A model generated the notes under the pieces. The model was not told where the DNA came from and did no database searches. It worked only from the letters and a program-made list of their open reading frames with translations. A program made the translations under genes and the position numbers. Source: Caballeronia fortuita (GTDB lineage: Bacteria; Pseudomonadota; Gammaproteobacteria; Burkholderiales; Burkholderiaceae). From it: DNA of 64,000 bases. The first letter of the stretch is position 1. Every line of letters starts with the position of its first letter. Positions 21,326 through 31,126 of this stretch are shown here, piece by piece. Where the stretch lies: NCBI RefSeq assembly GCF_001544835.2, contig NZ_FCNX02000001.1:124001-188000 (forward strand), written 5' to 3'.

Positions 21326-21868
21326 TTAAGCGGTCAGAGCCGTCTGCATGCTGGCGAGGCGCGCGCGGACCGAGGTATCGAGCACTTCGTCGCCAACCGT
21401 CACGCGAACGCCGCCGATCAGCGACTGATCGATATCGACGATCGGTTTCAGCTTGCGCTGGAACTTGCGTTCGAGGCTTGCAACGAGGTCGTTCAACTGC
21501 TCGCCTTCGAGGGGGAACGCGCTCACGATGTGAGCATCGGCAGCACCTTCACGGGCGTTCTTCAGTTCGTCGAACTGGACGGCAATTTCCGGCAGCAGCG
21601 GCAGGCGATGGTTCTCCACCAGCATGCCGACGAAGTTCTTCGCCTGGGGCTGGCTTTGAGCCAGCGGCGACTTCACTGCGGCGAGCAGGAGATCGACGAT
21701 TTGCTGGCGGCTCACCTTCGGGCTCGAAGCGACCGATTCCACTTCGGGCAGACGCGCAACCTGTGCCAGCTCCTCGACGAAGGTGGACCAGCCCGCGAGA
21801 TCGCCGGTTTCGGCCACGCGGAACAGCGCTTCTGCGTAAGGACGGGCGATGGTTGCAAGTTCGGCCAT
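21326..21868 (-). CDS. atpH: F1Fo ATP synthase delta subunit
   Basis: 180 residues, beginning [16 protein letters not shown] and ending in the conserved [20 protein letters not shown] segment that joins the peripheral stalk to F1. Starts 2 bp after the atpF stop, so translation is probably coupled. Confidence 0.98.
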   Translation of the reverse strand: MAELATIARPYAEALFRVAETGDLAGWSTFVEELAQVARLPEVESVASSPKVSRQQIVDLLLAAVKSPLAQSQPQAKNFVGMLVENHRLPLLPEIAVQFDELKNAREGAADAHIVSAFPLEGEQLNDLVASLERKFQRKLKPIVDIDQSLIGGVRVTVGDEVLDTSVRARLASMQTALTA

Positions 21869-21870
21869 GA

Positions 21871-22341
21871 TCAGAGCTCGGTTTTGAGTTGATTCAGCAG
21901 ATCGGCGTGTGCCTTCTGATCGACTTCGCGCTTGAGAATCTGCTCAGCGCCTTTCACGGCCAGCGCCGCGACTTCGCCACGCAGCGCTTCGCGAGCCTTC
22001 ACGATTTGCTGGTCGGCGTCGGCTTTCGCTTGCGCGACGATGCGCGCGGCTTCGGCCTGAGCGTTTGCCTTGATTTCTTCTGCGACCGCGGCGGCGCGCT
22101 TTTCAGCGTCGGCGATGCGTTGCTGGCCGTCGTTGCGCGCTTGCGCGAGTTCCTGGTCGACGCGCTTGTGCGCAGCTTCGAGTTCCGCTTTGCCCTTGTC
22201 GGCGGCGGCGAGGCCGTCGGCAATCTTCTTCGAGCGCTCGTCGAGGGCGTTGATCAACGGCGGCCACACGAACTTCATCGTGAACCACGCGAGGATCAGA
22301 AACACGACCATTTGCGCAAACAGGGTTGCGTTGAGATTCAC
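21871..22341 (-). CDS. atpF: F1Fo ATP synthase b subunit
   Basis: 156 residues: one N-terminal membrane span (about 5-26, followed by the FVWPPL motif) and a long Ala/Glu/Lys-rich coiled coil, forming the peripheral stalk as a dimer. The GTG start is supported by AAGGAAACACC upstream. Only a single b gene is present, not the b/b' pair of phototrophs. Confidence 0.97.
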   Translation of the reverse strand: MNLNATLFAQMVVFLILAWFTMKFVWPPLINALDERSKKIADGLAAADKGKAELEAAHKRVDQELAQARNDGQQRIADAEKRAAAVAEEIKANAQAEAARIVAQAKADADQQIVKAREALRGEVAALAVKGAEQILKREVDQKAHADLLNQLKTEL

Positions 22342-22474
22342 GGTGTTTCCTTAAACGTTGCTTGATCGGAGGTGAAACGGTTAAAAGGCGCTCATCGGCT
22401 TGTTGAGCTCGATCAGCGCCTCACCCGTTCCGTTCAGCGTCTTTAAAAAGTCAGACGCACACTTCCGAGGAACC

Positions 22475-23685
<1,211 letters not shown>

Positions 23686-23862
23686 ATCGTTAAAGCCACC
23701 CAAATTGTCAAAAATCTTTCGCCGCCTGTCGTCTCCGAGCCGCCGCTTCGCGTTGCGGCTCCGGGTCGAGAGGCCCGAGTGCGGAACGTGGCCCGCACCT
23801 GTTCATATGTGATGCTACTTGCAACTCGTACCGCGGACACTTACCTGGGACGTCAAGAATCG

Positions 23863-24426
23863 TTACCGTAAAGCCATGGCAACCCAGTAAGTCTTCAAAG
23901 CGACGATGTACGTGACGAGCAGCGGCAGCCACAACGCGCTCTTGTACCAGTACGCGACCGCCACGAACATGGCGATCGTCGCTCCCATCTTCAGCGCCTC
24001 GCCGATCATCCAGCTCATGATCGTCTCCGCGCCGCTCTTCGCCTTCAGGCGCGCGGCGAACAGAGCGCTCGGCACCCAGCAGATTGCTCCCCCCAGAAAT
24101 GCGGACAGCGCAGCATCGCCCGGCGGCTTGTAGAACAGCCACCACAACAGCGTCGCACCCAGGGACAAAACCATTTGCGCTGCCACCACCTTGAACGGCG
24201 TGACACGCGATGGACGACTCACCTCGGGCCCAAACAGCTTCTGTGCCTGGTCCCGCGTGAGCGGAACGATATTGTTATCTTGCGCCTCGGCATCCCACGA
24301 TTCGCTCGACGAACTGCGCGGCTGATTTCCGGAGGCCTTTGCATCGCCGGTTGCGTGAGCGTTCGGCGCTCGATTTTTCTCTCGCACCGTCTTCCAACCT
24401 TCAACCAAAAGTCCGGGGAAAATCAC
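23863..24426 (-). CDS. atpI: AtpI-like ATP synthase assembly protein with a long N-terminal extension
   Basis: Up to 187 residues. A polar, disordered-looking N-terminal half (about 1-75) is followed by four membrane spans in AtpI layout (ending LVTYIVALKTYWVAMA). AtpI assists assembly of the c ring and is not essential. The start is uncertain: GTG at 24426, or GTG at 24387 which has GGAAG upstream. First gene of the atp operon; the promoter at 24477-24505 lies just before it. Confidence 0.85.
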   Translation of the reverse strand: MIFPGLLVEGWKTVREKNRAPNAHATGDAKASGNQPRSSSSESWDAEAQDNNIVPLTRDQAQKLFGPEVSRPSRVTPFKVVAAQMVLSLGATLLWWLFYKPPGDAALSAFLGGAICWVPSALFAARLKAKSGAETIMSWMIGEALKMGATIAMFVAVAYWYKSALWLPLLVTYIVALKTYWVAMALR

Positions 24427-24476
24427 CCTGCGCTTTCGCTGCGCTTTCGAGGTGGCCTAGCTGATAAATCCGGGCG

Positions 24477-24505
24477 ATTGTAAGCGATTGTTGTCGCGGA
24501 TTCAA
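24477..24505 (-). promoter_or_regulatory. Predicted promoter of the atp operon
   Basis: On the minus strand TTGAAT (24505-24500), 17-bp spacer, TACAAT (24482-24477). This is a good sigma-70 match about 50 bp upstream of atpI, in the only gap before the operon. Confidence 0.65.
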
Positions 24506-24620
24506 TAGTTTAGGTGCGTCAAAAACCAAGCAGACGAACCTTAAAAATCGGTCTCGAAAGCGAGACTTTTCTTGCAATTGCAAGGAGATTCTCAGGCGTT
24601 CCAAAAGCACTTCCCGACGA

Positions 24621-25757
24621 TCAGACGAGCGCCCAACCGACCACCATCGCCACGATCCAGAACGGTATCGAGACCAAGTGGAACGGCTTCCACATGCCCT
24701 TCTCGCCCGACAACCTCACGGCGATGAGATTGGCCAGCGAGCCGATCGCGAAGCCGAAACCGCCGACGCTCACGCCGAACGCGAGCGCGCGCCAGTCCTT
24801 CGAGAACTCCGCGAGCACGATTGCCGCGGGTACGTTGCTAATCGCCTGGGACAGCAGGGCGCCGGCCGCATATGCGCGCGTCGGCGTATCGATGCCGATC
24901 TGCGCGATGCCCGCGTGAATCGACGGCAACGCTGCCGCGCTGCGCAACACGATGAACATCAGCACGAAGATGAGCAGCAGCAGCCAGTCGATCTCGAAGA
25001 CCACCTCGCGATGCCACGACAGAAAAACGAGCGCGAGGACGGCGAGCGCGGGACCGGCATGATGAGCATCGGCGAGCGCGACGAACGCGGCGAATGCCAG
25101 CACGCTCACGCCGCACAGCACGCGATCGACGCGATGCGCTTCGACATCGCCCGAAAGATCGAGCGGCTTGGCTTGGAACATCGCGAATGTCACGATGCCG
25201 AGCAGCGCCATCAACGCGGCGCACAGCGGCAGCATCGCCCAAACGAACGCCCCGAAACCGACGCCGCCCGTCTGCCAGAGAAACAGGTTTTGTGGATTGC
25301 CGAGCGGCGTGAGGATCGAGCCGGCATTGACCGATAGTGCGATCACGATGACGAGCCGCTTGATCGGCAGAGGCGCCAGCTTGTTCAACGACAATGCGAG
25401 CGGCACGACCGCGAATAGCGCGACATCGTTGGTCAGCACGGTCGACAGGCCCGCCGCAAGCGCCACCAGCAGCAGCGCCAGCGTGCGCTCGCCATGAATG
25501 TGATGCACGAGCCGGTGAGCGGCCCACATCAGGAATCCTGATAATTCGATCGCCTTGGTCAGGATCAGAAGGCCGGCGAGCGTGAGGACCGTCTGCCAGT
25601 CGACGAGACCGGGCAGTGAAACCAGAGGACGCGGATGCGCGATTTGCAGCACGACGAGCGCGACGACGAGAATCGCGAGAACCGGCTCTTTCGAGACGGC
25701 TCTCCAGATGCGCGCGAGAAAGTCGGAACGTGTGCGTTTGGCGTCGAATTCGGGCAA
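24621..25757 (-). CDS. SLC13/ArsB-type anion permease
   Basis: 378 residues with about ten to eleven membrane spans. Conserved TNDVALFAVVPLAL and SVNAGSILTPLGNPQNLFLW segments place it in the ion transporter superfamily that includes ArsB, CitM and NhaD. The start appears to be a TTG 12 bp after the parB stop with no good ribosome binding site, suggesting translational coupling to parB or a slightly different start. It sits between parB and atpI. The transported ion is unknown. Confidence 0.85.
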   Translation of the reverse strand: MPEFDAKRTRSDFLARIWRAVSKEPVLAILVVALVVLQIAHPRPLVSLPGLVDWQTVLTLAGLLILTKAIELSGFLMWAAHRLVHHIHGERTLALLLVALAAGLSTVLTNDVALFAVVPLALSLNKLAPLPIKRLVIVIALSVNAGSILTPLGNPQNLFLWQTGGVGFGAFVWAMLPLCAALMALLGIVTFAMFQAKPLDLSGDVEAHRVDRVLCGVSVLAFAAFVALADAHHAGPALAVLALVFLSWHREVVFEIDWLLLLIFVLMFIVLRSAAALPSIHAGIAQIGIDTPTRAYAAGALLSQAISNVPAAIVLAEFSKDWRALAFGVSVGGFGFAIGSLANLIAVRLSGEKGMWKPFHLVSIPFWIVAMVVGWALV

Positions 25758-25769
25758 GATGCGCGCGTA

Positions 25770-26672
25770 TCAGGCGGACGCAGCGGGCGTTTCGATGCTG
25801 CCGCGCAATTTCGTGAGGATGCCTTCGAGCGAATCCAGATTGCCGAAGTCGATCGTGACCTTGCCGCGCCCTCGTCCGCCGAGCTTGATCTTCACGTTGG
25901 CCGCCAACAGGTCCGACAACTCTTCTTCGAGACGGCGCGTATCGCGTCCGCCGTCGTTTGCTGCACGTGCCTTGGTCGCGGGCGCTTCCTTTGTCGTGGC
26001 GGCGACAAGGCGTTCCGTTTCACGCACCGACAGACGGCGATTCACGACGTGATTGGCAAGCTGGATTTGCGTCGCGGCATCGACGGCGAGCAGCGCGCGG
26101 GCGTGGCCCATGTCGAGATCGCCGGCGAGGAGCATCGTCTGGACGGGCGTCGCAAGATTTAGAAGACGCAGCAGATTCGAGACCGCGCTGCGCGAGCGTC
26201 CGACCGACTCGGCCGCCTGTTCGTGCGTGAAGCTGAACTCATCGAGCAGACGCTGGATGCCTTGCGCCTCTTCCAGTGGATTCAGATCTTCGCGCTGAAT
26301 GTTTTCGATCAGCGCCATCGCGGCGGCCGCCTGATCTGGCACGTTTTTTACGAGCACGGGAACTTCGTCGAGACCGGCGAGGCGTGCCGCACGGAAACGC
26401 CGCTCGCCCGCGATGATCTCGTAGTGCTCGTCGCCGACCGAGCGCACCAAAATCGGTTGCATCAGGCCTTGCGCGCGGATGCTTGCTGCAAGCTCCTGAA
26501 GCGCGCCCTCGTCCATGCGCGTTCGCGGTTGATACTTGCCCGCCTGCAACTTGTCGAGCGGCAACACGGAGGGCGTGCCTTCACCGCGCACGGCTTCCGT
26601 AATGTCGACGCTGCCGCCGAGCAACGCATCCAGACCTCGGCCCAAACCCTTCTTCTTCATCACAGCGCTCAT
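25770..26672 (-). CDS. parB: Chromosome-partitioning protein ParB (parS-binding CTPase)
   Basis: 300 residues. N-terminal nuclease-like/CTPase domain with the GERRFRAARLAG motif, a helix-turn-helix (THEQAAESVGRSRSAVSNLL) that binds parS, and a C-terminal dimerisation region (about 235-290). GGAGGAACC lies before the ATG. Loads on the two parS sites seen at 28768 and 30310 and spreads as a clamp, handing the origin region to ParA. Confidence 0.98.
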   Translation of the reverse strand: MSAVMKKKGLGRGLDALLGGSVDITEAVRGEGTPSVLPLDKLQAGKYQPRTRMDEGALQELAASIRAQGLMQPILVRSVGDEHYEIIAGERRFRAARLAGLDEVPVLVKNVPDQAAAAMALIENIQREDLNPLEEAQGIQRLLDEFSFTHEQAAESVGRSRSAVSNLLRLLNLATPVQTMLLAGDLDMGHARALLAVDAATQIQLANHVVNRRLSVRETERLVAATTKEAPATKARAANDGGRDTRRLEEELSDLLAANVKIKLGGRGRGKVTIDFGNLDSLEGILTKLRGSIETPAASA

Positions 26673-26717
26673 TTCGGTTCCTCCATCGGCGTTCCGTGCC
26701 GCATCGAATGGGTTTGT

Positions 26718-27497
26718 TTAGTTCACGTTGAGCGCACGCACGCGCTCGATCATTTCATTGCCGAACTGGATATATGCCTGCGCGCCGCGCGATGACTTGT
26801 CGAACACGACGCCCGGCAGCCCGTAGCTCGGCGCCTCGGCGAGACGCACATTCCGCGGGATCACGACATCGAACAGCTTGCTGCCGAAGTGTTCCTTCAA
26901 TTGATCCGACACTTGTTGCTGCAGCGTAATTCGGGGATCGAACATGACGCGAAGAAGACCAATCACCTTCAAGTCGCGGTTCAGGTTCGCGTGAACCTGC
27001 TTGATCGTGTTCACGAGGTCCGACAAACCTTCCAGCGCGAAGTATTCGCATTGCATCGGAATCACCACACCATGTGCTGCGCACAACGCGTTCAACGTCA
27101 GCAGCGATAGTGCCGGAGGGCAATCGATCAGTACGAAGTCATAGTCATCAACTACTTCCTCGATGGCAGCCCGGAGAATGCGCTCGCGATTTTCCATGTC
27201 CACGAGTTCGACCTCGGCACCTGCGAGCTCGCGGTTTGCCGGCAGGACGTCATAGCCGACGGCTTCCGGACGCGTACGGGCTTCGCGCAGTGTGACGCCA
27301 TCGACGAGCACTTCATAGACCGTGTTTTCACATGCCGACTTGTCGATGCCGCTGCCCATCGTCGCGTTACCCTGCGGATCCAGGTCGATCAGCAGCACAC
27401 GTTGGCCGAGTCCCGCGAGACTCGCCGCGAGATTGACCGCCGTGGTGGTCTTTCCAACGCCGCCCTTCTGATTTGCGACGCAGAAGATTTTTGCCAT
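26718..27497 (-). CDS. parA: Chromosome-partitioning ATPase ParA
   Basis: 259 residues. Deviant Walker A KGGVGKTTTAVNLA at residues 11-24, Walker B region (FVLIDCPPAL) and the DLDPQGNATMG motif; no N-terminal DNA-binding extension, as expected for a chromosomal ParA (Soj type). GAGGAC precedes the ATG. The 45-bp spacing to parB indicates one transcript. Confidence 0.98.
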   Translation of the reverse strand: MAKIFCVANQKGGVGKTTTAVNLAASLAGLGQRVLLIDLDPQGNATMGSGIDKSACENTVYEVLVDGVTLREARTRPEAVGYDVLPANRELAGAEVELVDMENRERILRAAIEEVVDDYDFVLIDCPPALSLLTLNALCAAHGVVIPMQCEYFALEGLSDLVNTIKQVHANLNRDLKVIGLLRVMFDPRITLQQQVSDQLKEHFGSKLFDVVIPRNVRLAEAPSYGLPGVVFDKSSRGAQAYIQFGNEMIERVRALNVN

Positions 27498-27574
27498 CGT
27501 TTAGTGTCCTCGTTTCTTCGCTGTCAGAAGATCAGCGTGTCTGGAATGCCGGATGGAAACCTTACGGCGGACTG

Positions 27575-28240
27575 TCATATCGGTTCGACAGCGATTTCGA
27601 CGAGATGCCGCTCCGCGTCGAGCATCGGCACGCTCAGGCGCTCGATGCCAAGCACCGTGGCGCCCGGCGGCACGCGGGCGGCTTCCGCGTCGGGCTTTAC
27701 ACCCTTCATCGCGAGAATCCTTCCATTGTCCGCAACCAGATGACGCGAAAGTGTAACGAAATCGGAAAGTTCTGCGAATGCGCGCGACACGATTACATCG
27801 AATTTTCCAGGGACTTCAATGCCCGGACGTAAACTTTCGACACGTCCGGTCACGATCGACAAATTAGTCAGACCTAGCTGAGCTTTTGCCTGCGACTGAA
27901 AAGCGGTTTTCTTGTGAACAATGTCGTTCAATGTGACGCGCAATTCAGGCAGCGCGATCGCCAGCACGATGCCGGGAAGTCCGCCGCCCGATCCGACGTC
28001 CAGCGCGGTCGCTGGCTTACGGACTGACACGGCAGGCACGATTGCCAGCGAATCCAGAATATGCTGAGTAAGCATTTGCTGCGGATCGCGGATAGCCGTC
28101 AGGTTGTAGACGGAGTTCCACTTGGCAAGAAGCGCCACGTAATCGAGCAACTTCTGACTATGCGATTCAGACAGCGTCAGTCCGAGTTCAGCGACGCCCT
28201 TCTCGAGTGTCGTCGACAGGAGATAGTTGCGTTCGGTCAT
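27575..28240 (-). CDS. rsmG: 16S rRNA (guanine-N7) methyltransferase RsmG
   Basis: 221 residues. SAM-binding motif [19 protein letters not shown] and family segment [10 protein letters not shown]. Methylates G527 (E. coli numbering) of 16S rRNA. Its ATG overlaps the mnmG stop in ATGA, so the two are translationally coupled. Confidence 0.98.
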   Translation of the reverse strand: MTERNYLLSTTLEKGVAELGLTLSESHSQKLLDYVALLAKWNSVYNLTAIRDPQQMLTQHILDSLAIVPAVSVRKPATALDVGSGGGLPGIVLAIALPELRVTLNDIVHKKTAFQSQAKAQLGLTNLSIVTGRVESLRPGIEVPGKFDVIVSRAFAELSDFVTLSRHLVADNGRILAMKGVKPDAEAARVPPGATVLGIERLSVPMLDAERHLVEIAVEPI

Positions 28241-30201
28241 TGAACTGCCGTCGAATTGCCGCTGGCCGAGTCATCGCCGGATGCATTACGGCCGCGTCGA
28301 CCGGCGCCACGCTTCAGATGAACCATGAGTAGCGAAATCGCAGCCGGCGTGATCCCCGAAATACGCGACGCTTGGCCGATGGTCTCGGGACGATGCTGCA
28401 TCAGCTTCTGGCGAGCTTCGAAAGAAAGACCACGGACTTCGTTGTAATCAAGCGCAGCGGGGAGGCGGGTGTTTTCTTGCGCACCGTTCCGGACGATTTC
28501 GTCTGCCTGCCGGTCGATGTAACCTTGGTACTTCACGCCGATCTCAATCTGTTCCTTGATCTGCGTCAGTAAAACTGCATCGTCGGCCAACGGTGTTTCA
28601 GGGCCGCACGCGCCATCGCGGAGGGTGCATATTCCATCGTAGGAAACGCCGGGGCGGCGCAACAGGTCGGCAAGGCTATATTCGTGATCGATGGGCTTGC
28701 CGAGCAGGGCCGTCGCCTCTTCCGCCGGCAAGGTCTTCGGATTAACCCAAGTCGTGCGAAGGCGCTCTGTTTCACGTGAAACAGCATCGCGCTTTCGGCT
28801 AAACGCGTCCCAACGGACATCATCGATGACGCCCAACTCACGTCCGACCTCTGTCAAACGCATGTCCGCATTGTCTTCCCGCAGCGATAGACGATACTCC
28901 GCACGGCTCGTGAACATCCGATACGGCTCCGACACGCCACGCGTCACGAGATCGTCGACGAGTACGCCGAGATAAGCCTGATCGCGGCGCGGCGACCACG
29001 CATCCTTCCCTTGCACCTGAAGTCCGGCGTTGATTCCTGCCAGCAAGCCCTGCGCAGCCGCTTCTTCATAACCCGTCGTACCGTTTATTTGGCCCGCAAA
29101 GAACAGGCCGTTGATCGCTTTCGTTTCGAGCGACGCCTTCAGCGCACGCGGATCGAAGTAGTCGTATTCGATCGCATAGCCCGGACGCAGAATATGCGCG
29201 TGCTTTAGACCGCGCATCGAGCGGACCAGATCGAGCTGGACATCGAAGGGAAGGCTCGTCGAAATGCCGTTCGGATAAAACTCGTTCGTCGTCAGCCCTT
29301 CCGGCTCCAAAAAGATCTGATGCGCATCCTTCGAGGCAAAGCGATGAATCTTGTCCTCGATCGACGGGCAATAGCGCGGTCCAACGCCTTCGATCACGCC
29401 GGTGTACATCGGCGAGCGGTCCAGCCCGGATCGGATAATGTCGTGCGTCTGCGCGTTCGTATGCGTGACCCAGCACGGCAACTGACGCGGATGCTGCTCA
29501 ACGCGTCCAAGGAACGAGAACACCGGGATTGGATCGAGGTCGCCTGGCTGTTCTTCGAGCTTCGAGAAATCGATTGTGCGCCCGTCGATACGCGGCGGCG
29601 TGCCAGTCTTCAACCGTCCCTGCGGTAACTTCAGTTCCTTGAGCCGAGCCGAAAGCGATACGGCTGCCGGATCGCCCGCGCGTCCGCCCACGTAGTTGTT
29701 GAGGCCGACATGAATCTTCCCGTCGAGGAATGTCCCGGCGGTCAGTACGACAGCGCGCGCACGAAAACGCAGTCCGACCTGCGTCACAGCGCCGACAACG
29801 CGATCGCCCTCAACCATCAAATCATCGACTGCCTGCTGGAACAGCCACAGATTTGGCTGATTCTCGAGCCGATGACGGATCGCCTGCTTGTACAAAATTC
29901 GATCTGCCTGAGCGCGGGTCGCCCGAACAGCAGGTCCCTTCGACGAATTGAGGATGCGGAACTGGATCCCTGATTCGTCCGTGGCAGCCGCCATCGCACC
30001 GCCAAGGGCATCGACTTCCTTGACGAGATGGCCTTTGCCAATGCCGCCAATCGACGGATTGCAGCTCATCTGGCCGAGCGTCTCGATGTTATGCGTCAGA
30101 AGCAGCGTCTTGCAGCCCATTCTGGCCGACGCAAGCGCGGCTTCGGTGCCTGCGTGACCGCCACCGACGACAATCACATCAAATTCTGTGGGATAAAGCA
30201 T
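28237..30201 (-). CDS. mnmG: tRNA uridine-5-carboxymethylaminomethyl modification enzyme MnmG (GidA)
   Basis: 654 residues from the ATG at 30201, which begins the family N-terminus [22 protein letters not shown] start 8 codons upstream is less likely. FAD-binding GGGHAG, the [16 protein letters not shown] motif, and the C-terminal helical MnmE-binding domain are present. With MnmE it adds the cmnm5 group to wobble uridine, the modification that MnmC (56.6 kb) acts on. A parS site lies within the coding sequence. Confidence 0.98.
   Translation of the reverse strand: MLYPTEFDVIVVGGGHAGTEAALASARMGCKTLLLTHNIETLGQMSCNPSIGGIGKGHLVKEVDALGGAMAAATDESGIQFRILNSSKGPAVRATRAQADRILYKQAIRHRLENQPNLWLFQQAVDDLMVEGDRVVGAVTQVGLRFRARAVVLTAGTFLDGKIHVGLNNYVGGRAGDPAAVSLSARLKELKLPQGRLKTGTPPRIDGRTIDFSKLEEQPGDLDPIPVFSFLGRVEQHPRQLPCWVTHTNAQTHDIIRSGLDRSPMYTGVIEGVGPRYCPSIEDKIHRFASKDAHQIFLEPEGLTTNEFYPNGISTSLPFDVQLDLVRSMRGLKHAHILRPGYAIEYDYFDPRALKASLETKAINGLFFAGQINGTTGYEEAAAQGLLAGINAGLQVQGKDAWSPRRDQAYLGVLVDDLVTRGVSEPYRMFTSRAEYRLSLREDNADMRLTEVGRELGVIDDVRWDAFSRKRDAVSRETERLRTTWVNPKTLPAEEATALLGKPIDHEYSLADLLRRPGVSYDGICTLRDGACGPETPLADDAVLLTQIKEQIEIGVKYQGYIDRQADEIVRNGAQENTRLPAALDYNEVRGLSFEARQKLMQHRPETIGQASRISGITPAAISLLMVHLKRGAGRRGRNASGDDSASGNSTAVQ
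28768..28783. promoter_or_regulatory. parS site inside mnmG
   Basis: TGTTTCACGTGAAACA, a perfect 16-bp palindrome identical to the consensus bacterial chromosomal parS. It lies inside the mnmG coding region about 2.1 kb from parB. Confidence 0.95.
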
Positions 30202-30249
30202 TGAGATCTCGTGTGCGAACGACACGAACCTGAGAGAAGATAGCTTCGA

Positions 30250-30255
30250 ATTATA
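30250..30255 (-). promoter_or_regulatory. Predicted -10 element of the mnmG-rsmG-parAB operon
   Basis: A perfect TATAAT on the minus strand 49 bp upstream of the mnmG ATG. A matching -35 at 16-18 bp is weak (TTCGAG at 16 bp). Confidence 0.5.
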
Positions 30256-30303
30256 ACGGTTTCCTTCCGCACTCGAATTCGGCAGATCAACCGAAGCAAA
30301 AAA

Positions 30304-30331
30304 ATGGCGTGTTTCACGTGAAACACGCCAT
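30304..30331 (-). terminator. Intrinsic terminator of the livHMGF locus, built around parS
   Basis: A perfect 28-bp palindrome (arms ATGGCGTGTTTCAC and its complement), 24 bp after the livF stop, followed on the minus strand by seven T residues. The hairpin plus T-run is a canonical terminator, and its apex is the parS core. Confidence 0.75.
30310..30325. promoter_or_regulatory. parS site between mnmG and livF
   Basis: TGTTTCACGTGAAACA, second perfect parS, 1.5 kb from the first. It forms the centre of a longer 28-bp palindrome (30304-30331). Confidence 0.95.
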
Positions 30332-30355
30332 CGCTGAGAGCGGAGAGTGTCGCGT

Positions 30356-31126
30356 CTATGCGACTTTTTTTGTCAAGCCAAGGTAGGTCTCGATGACTTG
30401 CGGATCATGCTGGAGGGCGTTGGCATTGCCTTCGAGTGCAAACTCGCCCGTCTCAAGAACATATCCGTAGTCCGAGATCTGCAGCGCAGCCCGCGCGTTT
30501 TGCTCAATCAGCAAGGTCGCGACACCCGTCTGCCGGAGCGCACTGATGATGTGAAAGATCTCTTTAACGATCAGCGGGGCAAGTCCAAGGCTCGGTTCGT
30601 CGAGCATGAGAACCTGAGGCTTTCCCATCAACGCGCGCCCCACGGCCAGCATCTGGCGTTCTCCGCCCGACAACGTTCCAGCCGCCTGCTTTCGACGTTC
30701 CTTCAGTCGGGGAAAGAGCTGGAACACGTGATCGAGCTGATCGAGATAGTTGCGCTCGCCCGCCTTCTTCCGACGATAGGCGCCAAGGACCAGATTGTCC
30801 TCGACCGCCATCGTCGCGAACAATTCGCGCTTCTCCGGTACAAGACACATTCCACGTGACACCCGGCGCTCGATCGCCAACGCGGAAATTTCATCGCCGA
30901 GATAACGCACGCTGCCCTTTGCGTGTCCCGTTTGGGGCAAGGCGCCCATGATCGCGTTGAGTAAGGTCGACTTCCCTGCTCCGTTCGGTCCGATCACGGA
31001 GACGATCTGCCCCGCCCCAACGGTCAGCTTCCCGTCGTGCAGCGCCTCCACTTTGCCATAGCGCACTGACAAGCCTTCGACCGTCAGAATCGGATTAGCG
31101 ACTGCGTTCGATTCTTTCGACATCAT
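30356..31126 (-). CDS. Branched-chain amino acid type ABC transporter ATP-binding protein (LivF-like)
   Basis: 256 residues. Walker [10 protein letters not shown], signature LSGGERQ, Walker [14 protein letters not shown] as in LivF. ATG overlaps the stop of the upstream fused permease-ATPase gene. Pairs with the LivG-like half of that protein to power the permeases. Last gene of this operon, with the parS-containing terminator downstream. Confidence 0.92.
   Translation of the reverse strand: MMSKESNAVANPILTVEGLSVRYGKVEALHDGKLTVGAGQIVSVIGPNGAGKSTLLNAIMGALPQTGHAKGSVRYLGDEISALAIERRVSRGMCLVPEKRELFATMAVEDNLVLGAYRRKKAGERNYLDQLDHVFQLFPRLKERRKQAAGTLSGGERQMLAVGRALMGKPQVLMLDEPSLGLAPLIVKEIFHIISALRQTGVATLLIEQNARAALQISDYGYVLETGEFALEGNANALQHDPQVIETYLGLTKKVA

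Noticed and set aside
22375..22470. Possible terminator between atpE and atpF
   Set aside because: The gap has a short imperfect GAGCTCGATCAGCGCC/GGCGCTCATCGGCTTG similarity but no stable stem with a T-run, so I did not list it.
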